Assembly (NCBI RefSeq): GCF_000765665.2
Contig: NZ_JROZ02000001.1
Coordinates: 839,136-903,135, forward strand
Reading direction: 5' to 3'
DNA: 64,000 nucleotides
Source: Helicobacter sp. MIT 05-5293
GTDB lineage: Bacteria > Campylobacterota > Campylobacteria > Campylobacterales > Helicobacteraceae
Numbering within the stretch: position 1 is the first letter of the stretch; every line of letters begins with the position of its first letter. The notes beneath the pieces are model-generated. The model worked only from the letters and a program-made list of their open reading frames with translations, searched no databases and was not told the origin of the DNA. Below, one piece after another: positions 1 through 8,533 of the stretch. Both the position numbers and the translations under genes were made by a program.

Positions 1-597
1 AGCCCCACTCCCAAGCGGACAAAAATTATTACGCGCAAAATCAGATTCTAATCTTTGCACATCGCGTTTGAAATTGCATACCCACGCCACAAGATGGAAT
101 CCAAAATTGATCGGTTGGGCGTGCTGAAGATGCGTCATACCCGGTAAAATCGTCTTTGTATGAGCTTTAGCAATATGCAAGATTGTCTCCATAGTTTCAA
201 GGAGAAGTTTTGTAATAAGTTTATTATGCTTTAAGACATACATTCGAAAATCCACAGCTACTTGATCATTACGACTACGCGCAGTATGAAGTTTTTTGCC
301 AACCTCTCCGACAAGTTCAGTCAGCTTTGATTCTATCGCCATATGAATATCCTCATCAGCCATACGAAACACAAATTCATCAGCTTGTATCATTGAAGCG
401 ATACGTTCTAAACCATCAACAATAGCTTTATATTCTTCTCCTGTAAGCACACCGATATGAGCAAGCATTTTCGCATGTGCTTTAGAGCCTTGTATATCTT
501 CATTCCAAAGCTCTTTATCAAACATAATTGACGCATTAAATTCTTCCAAAAGCGAACTTGAATCTAAAGCAAATCGCCCTCCCCATAACTTTGCCAT
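1..597 (-). CDS. argH: Argininosuccinate lyase, N-terminal part (cut by window edge)
   Basis: Last step of arginine synthesis: splits argininosuccinate into arginine and fumarate in the cytosol. The N-terminal 199 codons are visible. The protein opens MAKLWGGRF, the usual ArgH start, and contains the conserved TARSRNDQ segment and a [11 protein letters not shown] block, both typical of the fumarase/argininosuccinate lyase family. The ATG at 597 follows an AAGGAG ribosome site 6-7 bases upstream. The C-terminal part, including the GSS catalytic loop, lies outside the window. It is followed upstream by hemJ on the same strand with a gap of about 36 bases, so the two may be co-transcribed. Confidence 0.96.
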   Translation of the reverse strand, partial: MAKLWGGRFALDSSSLLEEFNASIMFDKELWNEDIQGSKAHAKMLAHIGVLTGEEYKAIVDGLERIASMIQADEFVFRMADEDIHMAIESKLTELVGEVGKKLHTARSRNDQVAVDFRMYVLKHNKLITKLLLETMETILHIAKAHTKTILPGMTHLQHAQPINFGFHLVAWVCNFKRDVQRLESDFARNNFCPLGSGA

Positions 598-633
598 TTT
601 TTCTCCTTCACTTTGGCTAATCGTATTTTTTTA

Positions 634-1095
634 TTACAGCGGCTTATAAATAGCTAAAAAAACAATAATAATCAATAAAAGTGTAGGTATCTCATTAAAA
701 ACACGGAAAAATTTATGACTCTTTGTGCAACTCTCATTACCCAAAGTCTTTATAAAATACCCACAAGCCAAATGATATGCTACCAAAATAAGGATAAAGA
801 CAATCTTGATATGCAGCCATAAACCAGAATCTGCCACTTTTAGCCAAGAAGGATTAAGAGCTATCATCGCGATACCTGTAAGCAATGTGCCAACAATTGC
901 AGGCAAACCGATATATTTATAAAGCCTCATTTCCTGAATCTTCACCACTTCAACAAATTCTTTTTTGTGTGCATTTTGCGCATGATAAACAAAAAGTCTA
1001 GGCAAATAAAAAAGCATTGCCATCCAGCAAACAAGCGCAATGACATGTAATGTCTTGACAATAAGATAAAGATTTAGGGATTCTAACCACTGCAT
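634..1095 (-). CDS. hemJ: Protoporphyrinogen oxidase HemJ-like membrane protein
   Basis: A 153-residue protein of the HemJ (UPF0093) family, which oxidises protoporphyrinogen IX to protoporphyrin IX in haem synthesis at the inner membrane. Four hydrophobic segments are visible at about residues 10-30, 60-80, 90-110 and 130-150. The family signature of a histidine in the first helix (KTLHVIALVCWMAMLFYLPR) is present, along with a second conserved stretch ending in HIKI. An AAGGAGC ribosome site precedes the ATG. Its length is typical of the epsilonproteobacterial family. Haem function is inferred from the family. Confidence 0.9.
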   Translation of the reverse strand: MQWLESLNLYLIVKTLHVIALVCWMAMLFYLPRLFVYHAQNAHKKEFVEVVKIQEMRLYKYIGLPAIVGTLLTGIAMIALNPSWLKVADSGLWLHIKIVFILILVAYHLACGYFIKTLGNESCTKSHKFFRVFNEIPTLLLIIIVFLAIYKPL

Positions 1096-1323
1096 TTTTG
1101 CTCCTTAAGTGTTTTTGAATTTGAGTAATTCTTACTATAACATTGTTTTAAAAATATTTGACATATCTTTTAGGCTTGAATGCCAATTTCATTTTTTGAA
1201 GATAAAAATGCTTCTTTTTGAGGTTTAATAGTTATAATTGATTGAAAGGAGATTAAAATATTTTATAGGTTAAGCAGATAAGCACAGATTCTGCGCTTAT
1301 CTATCTAGCAATCCCACAAAGGC

Positions 1324-1641
1324 TTAGTTGCCTTTTACGATTGTTGTTTTAGTAGTATAGATTCCAAGAATGCTGAAATTTTTAGAATCTACACTCTTGA
1401 TTTGGCTAATACTACCATTTGATGCAGCTGTATTCACAGAACAATCACCTAAGGCTACAAGACCAAGGATATTAGTGCAAGTCGCACTTCCCTCTCTTGA
1501 TGCAGAGCTAGAAGAAGTTGCCGTAATAGGCGTAGTATTATCTGAAAAAATCAGACCATTTTCTGCCCCGATAACACCGCCACAACCGCTAAAAAATGCT
1601 AAAGACGCACCAAGACCTAAGGCTAAAACAAATTTTTTCAT
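1324..1641 (-). CDS. TRL-like family lipoprotein
   Basis: A 105-residue exported protein. The signal peptide (MKKFVLALGLGASLAFFSGCGG) has a lipobox ending at Cys20, so it should be a lipoprotein. The mature part carries the pattern of TRL-like proteins: an initial GLIFSDNTTPI strand, a TCTNILGLVALGDCS block and a terminal ILGIYTTKTTIVKG. No enzymatic role is known for this family, which is common as small envelope proteins in Helicobacter. It stands alone, with about 280 bases of upstream DNA containing a 14-base homopolymer. The family assignment is from the motif pattern; the function is unknown. Confidence 0.8.
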   Translation of the reverse strand: MKKFVLALGLGASLAFFSGCGGVIGAENGLIFSDNTTPITATSSSSASREGSATCTNILGLVALGDCSVNTAASNGSISQIKSVDSKNFSILGIYTTKTTIVKGN

Positions 1642-1712
1642 AAAACCCCTTTTTTTACAGAAAAATATTCACTTGACAAATACTTTATCTCACAATAATA
1701 GTGCGAAACTCC

Positions 1713-1757
1713 ATAATATGCGCAAGTGTGAAAAAATGCTATCAAAAAAAAAAAAAA
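1713..1757 (-). promoter_or_regulatory. Probable promoter of the TRL-like gene with a poly-T tract upstream
   Basis: On the minus strand a TATTAT -10 box lies at 1718-1713, about 72 bases before the ATG at 1641. A run of 14 T (1744-1757 on this strand) begins 25 bases upstream of it, where an UP element or -35 spacer would be. Homopolymers at this position change promoter strength in Helicobacter genes such as sabA. The promoter itself is predicted, not proven. Confidence 0.4.
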
Positions 1758-1920
1758 ACGGCTTAAAAAACAAAAAACTATAGGAAAAACTTCATTTGTG
1801 GGTAATTTTTACTGATTAACTTAATATGAAGCAAAAAATCAAAAGCTACTTTTATACTTTACTCTTGAAGTCTTGTAGCCAATTACACAGAATCAATAAA
1901 GGGATTATACAAAGATACAA

Positions 1921-2505
1921 TCACGACAATAGTTTTGCCTTTAAAGTATTTAACACATCTTCTTGACCTTGAATACTTACTTTTACTCCCGAAGATAAAA
2001 ATGCCTCTTTTTTAAGGCTTAATCCACACTTGCAACACTCGTATTCGATTTTTGAAAGCTTTGAATAAGGCACTTCTAAAATCAAATGGGAGAGAAAAAT
2101 AAAAGGTTTCAGAATCTGCTGTTTTTTGGCATCATTGATTGCTTCTTGCACCGCTATGGTATAGGCTTTCACCAATCCTCCTACGCCCAAAAGCGTGCCG
2201 CCAAAATAGCGCACTACAATCACACCTGTATTGACTAATCCCTCACCGCGCAAGACATTTAAACAAGGCAAACCACTGCTGCCTTTGGGTTCTCTGTCAT
2301 CATCACTGCTTTCAACAATCTGCCTATATTCATTAAAATGCCGACTTGCAGAGACAAAATGCACTGCCTTGGGATGATTTTCTCGTAATATCTTGAGGGT
2401 TTGGGCAAAAGATTCGTATGAAACCAAAAAACTCAAAAAATGTGAGCCTTTTATCTCATAGCTTCCTTTTGCCTCTCCATTGACTTGTGCTAATTGATCA
2501 TTCAT
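1921..2505 (-). CDS. YigZ/IMPACT family protein
   Basis: A 194-residue cytosolic protein of the YigZ/IMPACT (UPF0029) family. The signature region is clear: a DDREPKGSSGLP segment followed by NTGVIVVRYFGGTLLGVGGL around residues 68-110, then AYTIAVQEAI. The C-terminal half matches the small DUF1949-type domain. Family members are linked to translation or nucleic-acid binding, but the bacterial role is not settled. The gene overlaps the end of the upstream META-domain lipoprotein gene by 8 bases, so they are probably translated from one message. The name is certain at family level only. Confidence 0.9.
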   Translation of the reverse strand: MNDQLAQVNGEAKGSYEIKGSHFLSFLVSYESFAQTLKILRENHPKAVHFVSASRHFNEYRQIVESSDDDREPKGSSGLPCLNVLRGEGLVNTGVIVVRYFGGTLLGVGGLVKAYTIAVQEAINDAKKQQILKPFIFLSHLILEVPYSKLSKIEYECCKCGLSLKKEAFLSSGVKVSIQGQEDVLNTLKAKLLS

Positions 2506-2956
2506 CTGCTTTAAGGCGCAAATAATAGCTTATTTCACTCCCTTTCAAGAGCATTTCTTTATAATTCCGACTGACGACAAATGTCCCATTTAAGCCTCTG
2601 ACAAACAAAAATTCATAGCGATTGTCTTCAGTAGGATAGCAAACTCGCCGACTTGAGCCTGCATTACTCATCGTAAGCTTCTTACCTTTTAAGGCAAAAG
2701 TTGCAAAATAATTATTGCAAGAACCCACGCCAAAGATTCTGTCTTCGTCTGCATCAAATTCCATTGTAGATTTCGCATTTTGAGTAGGTATAATCTCTTC
2801 CCCGCTTTTTAAGACAATCTTATAAACATACCAATGTTTGCCATCATCTAAAAGTGTTTCTTTGTTTTCTTGTTTGATCAAATCAATAAAGCAACCATTG
2901 ACAAAAATTGATAAAAAAATAATAAAAAAATATTTTGTTGTTTTCTTCATCATCAT
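2498..2956 (-). CDS. META-domain (HslJ-like) lipoprotein
   Basis: A 152-residue exported protein with a signal peptide and lipobox (SIFVNGCF, Cys22). The rest resembles a META/HslJ domain: a core pattern GVGSCNNYFATFALKGKKLTMSNAG with the usual arginine-cysteine pair after it (SSRRVCYP). HslJ-type proteins are envelope proteins induced by stress or novobiocin; their biochemical activity is unclear. Three ATG codons in a row follow an AAGGACA site, so the exact start is ambiguous by one or two residues. It overlaps the downstream YigZ-family gene. Confidence 0.7.
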   Translation of the reverse strand: MMMKKTTKYFFIIFLSIFVNGCFIDLIKQENKETLLDDGKHWYVYKIVLKSGEEIIPTQNAKSTMEFDADEDRIFGVGSCNNYFATFALKGKKLTMSNAGSSRRVCYPTEDNRYEFLFVRGLNGTFVVSRNYKEMLLKGSEISYYLRLKADE

Positions 2957-3042
2957 TGTGTCCTTAAAAGTAAATGGGGAATTTGTAAAAATAAGTTTTC
3001 CTACCTAAAAAATAAAATTATAGAATCTAAACACAAATAAAT

Positions 3043-3048
3043 TATAAT
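3043..3048 (+). promoter_or_regulatory. -10 box upstream of the PHP phosphatase gene
   Basis: A perfect TATAAT lies 47 bases before the ATG at 3096, in an AT-rich stretch, with no clear -35. This is the usual look of Helicobacter vegetative promoters. Confidence 0.55.
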
Positions 3049-3095
3049 ATTTTGCGCTAAAATGGAATTTTTATTTTGAGTTTTAGAGGTTTGAT

Positions 3096-3884
3096 ATGCA
3101 CATTGATTTACATAATCATACAATCTTTTGTCATCATGCCACAGGTTGTATTGATGAATATATACAAGCAGCAATTGCACAAGGTATCGATGTTTATGGA
3201 TTCTCCTGTCATTCGCCTATGTCTTTTGACAAAAACTTTCGTATGAATCTCGAAGAATTTTCTCAATATTGTCAAATGCTCCAAACAGCGAAAGCTCATT
3301 ATGCTGATAAAATCGAAATCTTGCTCGGTATGGAAGTGGATTATATTCTTAACCATGAAAATCTCATCGAACAAGCCGTGCTTGATTATCCTTTTGATTA
3401 TTTAATCGGATCCGTGCATTTTTTGGACGATTGGGGCTTTGATAATCCTGCATTTATCAAACAATATTCGCAAAGAAACATTGAAGAATGTTGGGAACAA
3501 TACCTCTTATCCATTACTAAAATGGCACAGAGTGGGCTTTTTCAAATTGTGGGGCATTTTGACTTACTCAAAATTTTTGGACACAAACCCAAAGATATTC
3601 ACCAACAATCCATCAAAGATGCTTTAGAATCTATTGCAGACAATCACCTTGCTATTGAGCTTAATTCCGCAGGGTGGAGAAAGCCTATTAAAGAATCTTA
3701 TCCTTCTAAAGAGATTCTCACTCAAGCCTTTAAGCTAAATATCCCTATCACATTTGGTTCAGACGCACATAGTGTCGAACAAGTCGGTTTCAAATATCAA
3801 GACTTGCGTCATCTTGCACTTGAAGTAGGCTACACACAAGCCGTTTTTTTTAGACAAAAACAAAGTGTTGTCATAGATATTTGA
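3096..3884 (+). CDS. PHP-family histidinol-phosphatase
   Basis: A 262-residue member of the PHP metallophosphoesterase family, of the HisK histidinol-phosphatase type, which removes phosphate from L-histidinol phosphate in histidine synthesis. Metal ligands are visible at the start (HIDLHNHT), in FSCHSPM, in GMEVDY, in GSVHFLDDWGFD, in GHFDL and near the end in FGSDAHS. The length fits single-domain HisK enzymes. It is monocistronic with its own -10 box. Other PHP phosphatases share the motifs, so the substrate is an inference from the HisK-like DDWGFD loop. Confidence 0.85.
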   Translation: MHIDLHNHTIFCHHATGCIDEYIQAAIAQGIDVYGFSCHSPMSFDKNFRMNLEEFSQYCQMLQTAKAHYADKIEILLGMEVDYILNHENLIEQAVLDYPFDYLIGSVHFLDDWGFDNPAFIKQYSQRNIEECWEQYLLSITKMAQSGLFQIVGHFDLLKIFGHKPKDIHQQSIKDALESIADNHLAIELNSAGWRKPIKESYPSKEILTQAFKLNIPITFGSDAHSVEQVGFKYQDLRHLALEVGYTQAVFFRQKQSVVIDI

Positions 3885-3932
3885 TGCGTAATTTTCAAAA
3901 ATCCAAAAGGCTAATTTTAAGATTCAAAGCGT

Positions 3933-3938
3933 TATAAT
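3933..3938 (+). promoter_or_regulatory. -10 box upstream of adk
   Basis: A perfect TATAAT lies 46 bases before the adk start at 3985. An AAGGAGA ribosome site follows close to the ATG. Confidence 0.55.
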
Positions 3939-3984
3939 CCGACATCACTTTATCAAATCTTGGAATCTTGGAAGGAGAACATAA

Positions 3985-4557
3985 ATGAAAAAATTATTTT
4001 TAATCATCGGGGCACCCGGCTCTGGGAAAACAACAGATGCGCAATTGATCGCTCAAAACAATAAAGATTCAATCGTGCATTATTCTACAGGGGATTTATT
4101 ACGCGAGGAAGTCGCTCGAGGTAGCGAACAAGGCAAACTCATCAATAGCTTTATCTCACAAGGGAATCTTGTGCCTTTAGATATTGTTGTCAGCACCATT
4201 GTTAATGCAATCACAAACGCACCCAAAGATGTGATTCTCATCGACGGTTATCCTCGAAGTGTCGAGCAAATGGAAGCCCTTGACAAAAAGCTCAAAGCAC
4301 AAGATCAAGTGAGCCTCACAAATGTGATTGAAGTCGAAGTCAGCGAATCTGTGGCGCGTGATAGAGTGCTAGGAAGATCTCGAGGCGATGATGATAACAT
4401 TGAAGTATTCAATAATCGTATGAAAGTATATCTTGAGCCACTTCAAGCAATTGAGACATTTTATACTCAAGAAAAAATCTTACAAAAAATCAATGGTGAG
4501 CGCACAATTGAAGCGATTGTCGGCGAAATGGAAACATTCATCAAAAGCAGAATCTAA
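3985..4557 (+). CDS. adk: Adenylate kinase
   Basis: Interconverts ATP + AMP and 2 ADP in the cytosol. The P-loop [11 protein letters not shown] sits at residues 8-18, the AMP-binding STGDLLREE at about 35-43, the IDGYPRS segment at about 86-92 and the LGRSRGDDD loop at about 129-137. At 190 residues it is the short form without the long zinc-binding LID domain, as is usual in Helicobacter. It has a strong GGAGAA ribosome site, its own promoter and about 170 bases of non-coding DNA after it. Confidence 0.96.
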   Translation: MKKLFLIIGAPGSGKTTDAQLIAQNNKDSIVHYSTGDLLREEVARGSEQGKLINSFISQGNLVPLDIVVSTIVNAITNAPKDVILIDGYPRSVEQMEALDKKLKAQDQVSLTNVIEVEVSESVARDRVLGRSRGDDDNIEVFNNRMKVYLEPLQAIETFYTQEKILQKINGERTIEAIVGEMETFIKSRI

Positions 4558-4728
4558 AATTATTTAAAAAAATTATTTTCAAATACAAGATTCTTTTTAC
4601 TCTCTAAGCGAAGTTTAGTCTTGCTTTGAGGGTGAAAATTTGCTTTGCAATTTTATTTATTAATTTAATGTTTTGTGATAATCTTTAAGATTCTAAAATC
4701 AATATTAAAACAAAATGGGAATTGATAA

Positions 4729-5511
4729 ATGAAATTTTTACGCATCATTGTTATTGCTCTATTTATTTCTTCTTTACAAGCTAATACAGATTCTGATATA
4801 GACTATAAAAATCTCGCTCCCATTCAGACAAAACCAACTCTAGATTCACCCACCTCAATCAATAATCCCTATATTTATGAACCCACACACAGAGGACGAT
4901 ATGTCCTCACAAGCACAGGTGTGATTGTCTTGGGGACGATTGCAGGAGCAGGGATACTCTATCTAATGCCAGAGAGTGCCACTAATTGGAACAAAGATGA
5001 TATTGTCAATCTTGGCAAACAATGGAGAAAAAATGTCAGTAGAGCACCGGTAGTAGATGCTGATGATTGGTTTTTGAATTGGATCACACACCCTTATTGG
5101 GGAGCAGTGTATTATATGCAAACTCGCGTAGCAGGCTATAGCTGGAGTGAATCTGTGCTTTATAGTGCGTTTGCTTCGGCATTTTTTTGGGAGTTTGGTA
5201 TTGAAGCATTTGCGGAGATTCCCTCATGGCAAGATCTTGTGATCACTCCCGCCATCGGCTCAATCTTTGGTGAATTATTTTTTCGTGCGACAAGACATAT
5301 TCAAGCTAATCAAAATCGTTTGCTTGGCTCTAAGATTCTAGGAAAAACTTCTCTTATCTTAATGGACCCTATCGGAATGGTTATGCAAGATTTTGGTTTA
5401 GCTAAACTCGTAGGCATATCAAATAAAAATCAAACACAAAGTTTTATGATACCTATAAGTGATACAAGGGGAGGGGTTGGTGTGCGCCTCGTCCTTGCAA
5501 TGCAATGGTGA
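4729..5511 (+). CDS. DUF3943-type exported protein
   Basis: A 260-residue protein with an N-terminal signal peptide cleaved after about residue 19 (SSLQANTDS). It contains the characteristic DUF3943 core, with DDWFLNWITHPYWG, then YSWSESVLYSAFASAFFWEF, and later TPAIGSIFGELFFR. Hydrophobic stretches at about residues 60-80 and 140-160 suggest membrane or outer-membrane association. Function unknown. It converges on the outer-membrane protein gene that follows on the other strand, with about 7 bases between their ends. Confidence 0.8.
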   Translation: MKFLRIIVIALFISSLQANTDSDIDYKNLAPIQTKPTLDSPTSINNPYIYEPTHRGRYVLTSTGVIVLGTIAGAGILYLMPESATNWNKDDIVNLGKQWRKNVSRAPVVDADDWFLNWITHPYWGAVYYMQTRVAGYSWSESVLYSAFASAFFWEFGIEAFAEIPSWQDLVITPAIGSIFGELFFRATRHIQANQNRLLGSKILGKTSLILMDPIGMVMQDFGLAKLVGISNKNQTQSFMIPISDTRGGVGVRLVLAMQW

Positions 5512-5518
5512 GGTTTGC

Positions 5519-6109
5519 TTAAATACTGAACGCGTAATAACTAAAACTCACAATAAAAACATCATTATTAAAGCGCATATGATTCAGCTCTGACTTACCG
5601 CTTTGGTATCGAAAACCTCTACGATAGCCTACGCTCAACCCATATCCTTTTGCAATATCTAAGAAAATCTCTGCATTTACAAGTCCGCCATAAATGCTGT
5701 ATTGATTTCTTTGTGTAGAAATTTCAGGTATGGCTAGATTCTGTAACTCAAATCCACCCCCAAGATGCGCAATAATGCGTCCATTAAAAAGACGATAACC
5801 GACCTGCCCCCCAAGTGAGAATCCATACAAACCATTACGATTTTCTTTCCCTGCAGAGCCATCAAGCCAAGCATTTAAAAGCATTTTTCTTTGCTGACCG
5901 AGTGCCAAGCCTCTTTTAATCCCAAATATTACCGCTCCACGCTCACTTTTATAATCCCTACTTGTATTTTGTGTGATAGCATAAGTCCCGCCAATATGAA
6001 GACTTGCAAAACCTCTCTTGCTACCCACAGGCGCAGGAGAAAAATCAAGTGCATAAACACCACAACCTATCAATAAAAAACCCGATGCGACTATATTTTT
6101 TAGATTCAC
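5519..6109 (-). CDS. Small outer-membrane beta-barrel protein
   Basis: About 196 residues. The frame stays open upstream to 6154, but a GTG at 6109 gives a clean signal peptide (VNLKNIVASGFLLIGCGVYA) and lies 5 bases after the stop of the helicase gene, so it is chosen. The mature part alternates polar and hydrophobic residues with many glycines and aromatics, as in an eight-strand barrel, and ends SFSYYAFSI with a terminal hydrophobic residue of barrel type. No specific family is recognised. It is translationally coupled to the DEAD-box helicase gene. Confidence 0.65.
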   Translation of the reverse strand: MNLKNIVASGFLLIGCGVYALDFSPAPVGSKRGFASLHIGGTYAITQNTSRDYKSERGAVIFGIKRGLALGQQRKMLLNAWLDGSAGKENRNGLYGFSLGGQVGYRLFNGRIIAHLGGGFELQNLAIPEISTQRNQYSIYGGLVNAEIFLDIAKGYGLSVGYRRGFRYQSGKSELNHMRFNNDVFIVSFSYYAFSI

Positions 6110-6113
6110 TTCG

Positions 6114-7628
6114 TTATCCCCAAATATTTTCAGTATAAGGCTCACTTTTATCAACGCGAGAAAAATGTTTTTTTGTCTTTTGAGACTTTGATGGTGTCCT
6201 TGACTGATATTTTCTGCCTTTTGGTTTATATGTTTTTTCTTGATTCTCTAAATCTCTTTCAAGTTTAGCAATCTCTGTTTTACTCAAACCAATTTTGACA
6301 TTTTGAGAAGATTCCAAATATAAAGAAATCAGCTTAAGACATAATTGCGTGGTGTCCATTTTGTCTCTTAATTTTTCATAGATTCCCACAGATTTATCAC
6401 TGACTTGTGTTTGGGCAATTTTTTGAGAAAACTCATCATCACGATATTCTTGTGTAATCTCACAAAGTTGCAATTTTGCTTTTGTGATTTGCTTGATTTT
6501 ACTCAAGTCTTTATATTCAAGAGGTGTGGCAAGTGTAATTGCTACACCCTTTTTTCCAGCGCGTCCCGTGCGCCCTATTCGATGCACATAACTTTCAGGA
6601 TTCAAAGGAATATGATAATTAAATACATGACTCACATCACTAATATCAAGCCCACGCGAAGCGACATCAGTCGCAACCAAAAGTTCAATTTTATTTTCTT
6701 TAAAACTCTTAACAGCCTCTCTACGATCGCGTTGCTCCATATCTCCATGTAAAGCTACTGCCTTAAAACCACGATTGATAAGTCTTGTAGCTAACGCATC
6801 GGCTTCTTTTTTCATACGCGTAAATATAATGCTTTTAGAAGGATTTTGCATCTCAATCAACCTTACAATCGCCTCATCACGCTCGTTTTCATTAATGATA
6901 TAGTATTGTTGCTCAATATCTTGATTAGTTATATCTGTCGGTGTGATTTTGACAAATTCTGGCTCTTGGAGAATCCTCATTGCAAGCTTCTTGATAGGTT
7001 CAGGCATTGTCGCAGAAAACAAAAGCGTCTGACGATCGTTAGGCAAAAATTTGAGAATCTCCTCAACATCATCTAAAAACCCCATATCAAGCATTTCATC
7101 ACTTTCGTCCAGCACAACAATCTTGGGTTTAAAATGATTGATTCGACCATTTTGGAGATGATCAAGCAGCCTACCCGGCGTAGCAATCATTACTTTAGGA
7201 TTCTTCTCTAAAAGATCACATTGTCTTTTAATACTCTGTCCGCCATACATACAAATTGTCTTAATGCGTCCAAAACGCCCAAGCTTTAGAATCTCCTCGC
7301 TAATTTGCATCGCAAGTTCTCGCGTGGGAGTGATAATCAACGCTTCCACATCTTTATTTCTACCAAGATGATTGAGGATAGGTATAGCAAAAGCAGCTGT
7401 TTTGCCTGTCCCTGTTTGAGCTTGCGCTATCAAATCCTTGCCTTGAAGTATGATAGGGATACTTTGAGCTTGCACGGGGCTAGGTGTAGAGAATCCTGCT
7501 TCTTTAATACCTTGAAGCACAAAATTTTTTAAACCAAAATCTGTAAATGTCGGCTCTGAATCAGTTTTTTGCGCAGGTGATGAGGATAGGGACGAATTGT
7601 CTTCTTGTTGTTCTTGTTGGATATTCAT
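6114..7628 (-). CDS. rhpA: DEAD-box ATP-dependent RNA helicase
   Basis: A 504-residue superfamily 2 RNA helicase that remodels structured RNA and probably joins the mRNA degradosome with RNase J. Q-motif region FGLKNFVLQG, motif I GTGKT (73-77), PTRELA, TPGR, motif II DESD instead of DEAD (174-177), SAT motif in LLFSATMP, and the C-terminal HRIGRTGRAG are all visible. The last 100 residues are lysine- and arginine-rich, a probable RNA-binding tail. H. pylori has one such enzyme, RhpA, of very similar size; the symbol is by that analogy. Confidence 0.92.
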   Translation of the reverse strand: MNIQQEQQEDNSSLSSSPAQKTDSEPTFTDFGLKNFVLQGIKEAGFSTPSPVQAQSIPIILQGKDLIAQAQTGTGKTAAFAIPILNHLGRNKDVEALIITPTRELAMQISEEILKLGRFGRIKTICMYGGQSIKRQCDLLEKNPKVMIATPGRLLDHLQNGRINHFKPKIVVLDESDEMLDMGFLDDVEEILKFLPNDRQTLLFSATMPEPIKKLAMRILQEPEFVKITPTDITNQDIEQQYYIINENERDEAIVRLIEMQNPSKSIIFTRMKKEADALATRLINRGFKAVALHGDMEQRDRREAVKSFKENKIELLVATDVASRGLDISDVSHVFNYHIPLNPESYVHRIGRTGRAGKKGVAITLATPLEYKDLSKIKQITKAKLQLCEITQEYRDDEFSQKIAQTQVSDKSVGIYEKLRDKMDTTQLCLKLISLYLESSQNVKIGLSKTEIAKLERDLENQEKTYKPKGRKYQSRTPSKSQKTKKHFSRVDKSEPYTENIWG

Positions 7629-7772
7629 TTATATAACCTTAAAAGTTTTAATATTTTGGGATTATAACTAAAATCTATCATTTTACATTCACTTTCTTAC
7701 AAATATTATTCTCTCGGTTAAATTAAAATGTGATAATTTCACAAAATACAAAATATTACTATTGAGGAATTT

Positions 7773-8486
7773 ATGCTAAACAATCTTGATTCGATGCTTT
7801 TGGCTTTCTATCATCACTTACCCTTTGGAGCAAGTTTTTTAGCTGGGATTCTGACTTTTTTGAGTCCTTGCATTTTGCCTTTGATACCCCCTTATATGTC
7901 GTATATCTCTGGTATTTGCATTGAAAATCTCACACAAGATTCACGCTCATATCGTCTTCGCGTGATTTATACTTCTTTATTCTTCATTGCTGGATTTTGT
8001 TTGGTATTTATCACTTTAGGGCTTTTTGTATCTTCATCTTTGGGACACTTTTTTACATCAATATGGGTAAGATACATCACCGGTGGAATTATCATTGCCT
8101 TTGGGATACATTTTATTTTCCCTCTCAAATTTCGCTTCCTTTATAAACATTTTTCATTGTCTTTTGACCATAGTAAATTTGGTTTCCTCGCACCATTTAT
8201 CTTAGGTATTGGCTTTAGTATTGGCTGGAGTCCGTGTGTAGGACCTATCCTTGCCTCAATCTTAACACTTTCAATGACGCAAAGCTCTGATGCGTTTTGG
8301 TTGATGCTGTGTTATTGCTTAGGATTAGGCTTAGCCTTTTTCCTTGTTGCCCTACTTATCAACACTGCTCTTTCTTTTCTTAAAAGAATTACGCCCTTTA
8401 TGAAAATCATTGAAATTATTTCGGGAATCCTGCTGATTCTCATAGGGGTTTTAGTCATTTCCAAAAAAACGGATTTTTTAATATAA
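7773..8486 (+). CDS. ccdA: CcdA/DsbD-type thiol-disulfide membrane transporter
   Basis: A 237-residue inner-membrane protein with six predicted helices. The two cysteines that shuttle electrons across the membrane are present, in TFLSPCILPLIPPY (Cys33) and in GWSPCVGPIL. The family passes reducing power from cytoplasmic thioredoxin to periplasmic partners for cytochrome c assembly or disulfide repair. A GAGGAA ribosome site precedes the ATG. The dihydroorotase-like gene follows after 47 bases, as in H. pylori. Confidence 0.9.
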   Translation: MLNNLDSMLLAFYHHLPFGASFLAGILTFLSPCILPLIPPYMSYISGICIENLTQDSRSYRLRVIYTSLFFIAGFCLVFITLGLFVSSSLGHFFTSIWVRYITGGIIIAFGIHFIFPLKFRFLYKHFSLSFDHSKFGFLAPFILGIGFSIGWSPCVGPILASILTLSMTQSSDAFWLMLCYCLGLGLAFFLVALLINTALSFLKRITPFMKIIEIISGILLILIGVLVISKKTDFLI

Positions 8487-8533
8487 TAATCCCAAAACAA
8501 TTCACCAATATTTATCAACAGAGGAGAAAACTG

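Noticed and set aside
1370..1783. 137-residue plus-strand ORF over the TRL-like lipoprotein gene
   Set aside because: It is the reverse of a gene with a good signal peptide and ribosome site, and its own start has none.
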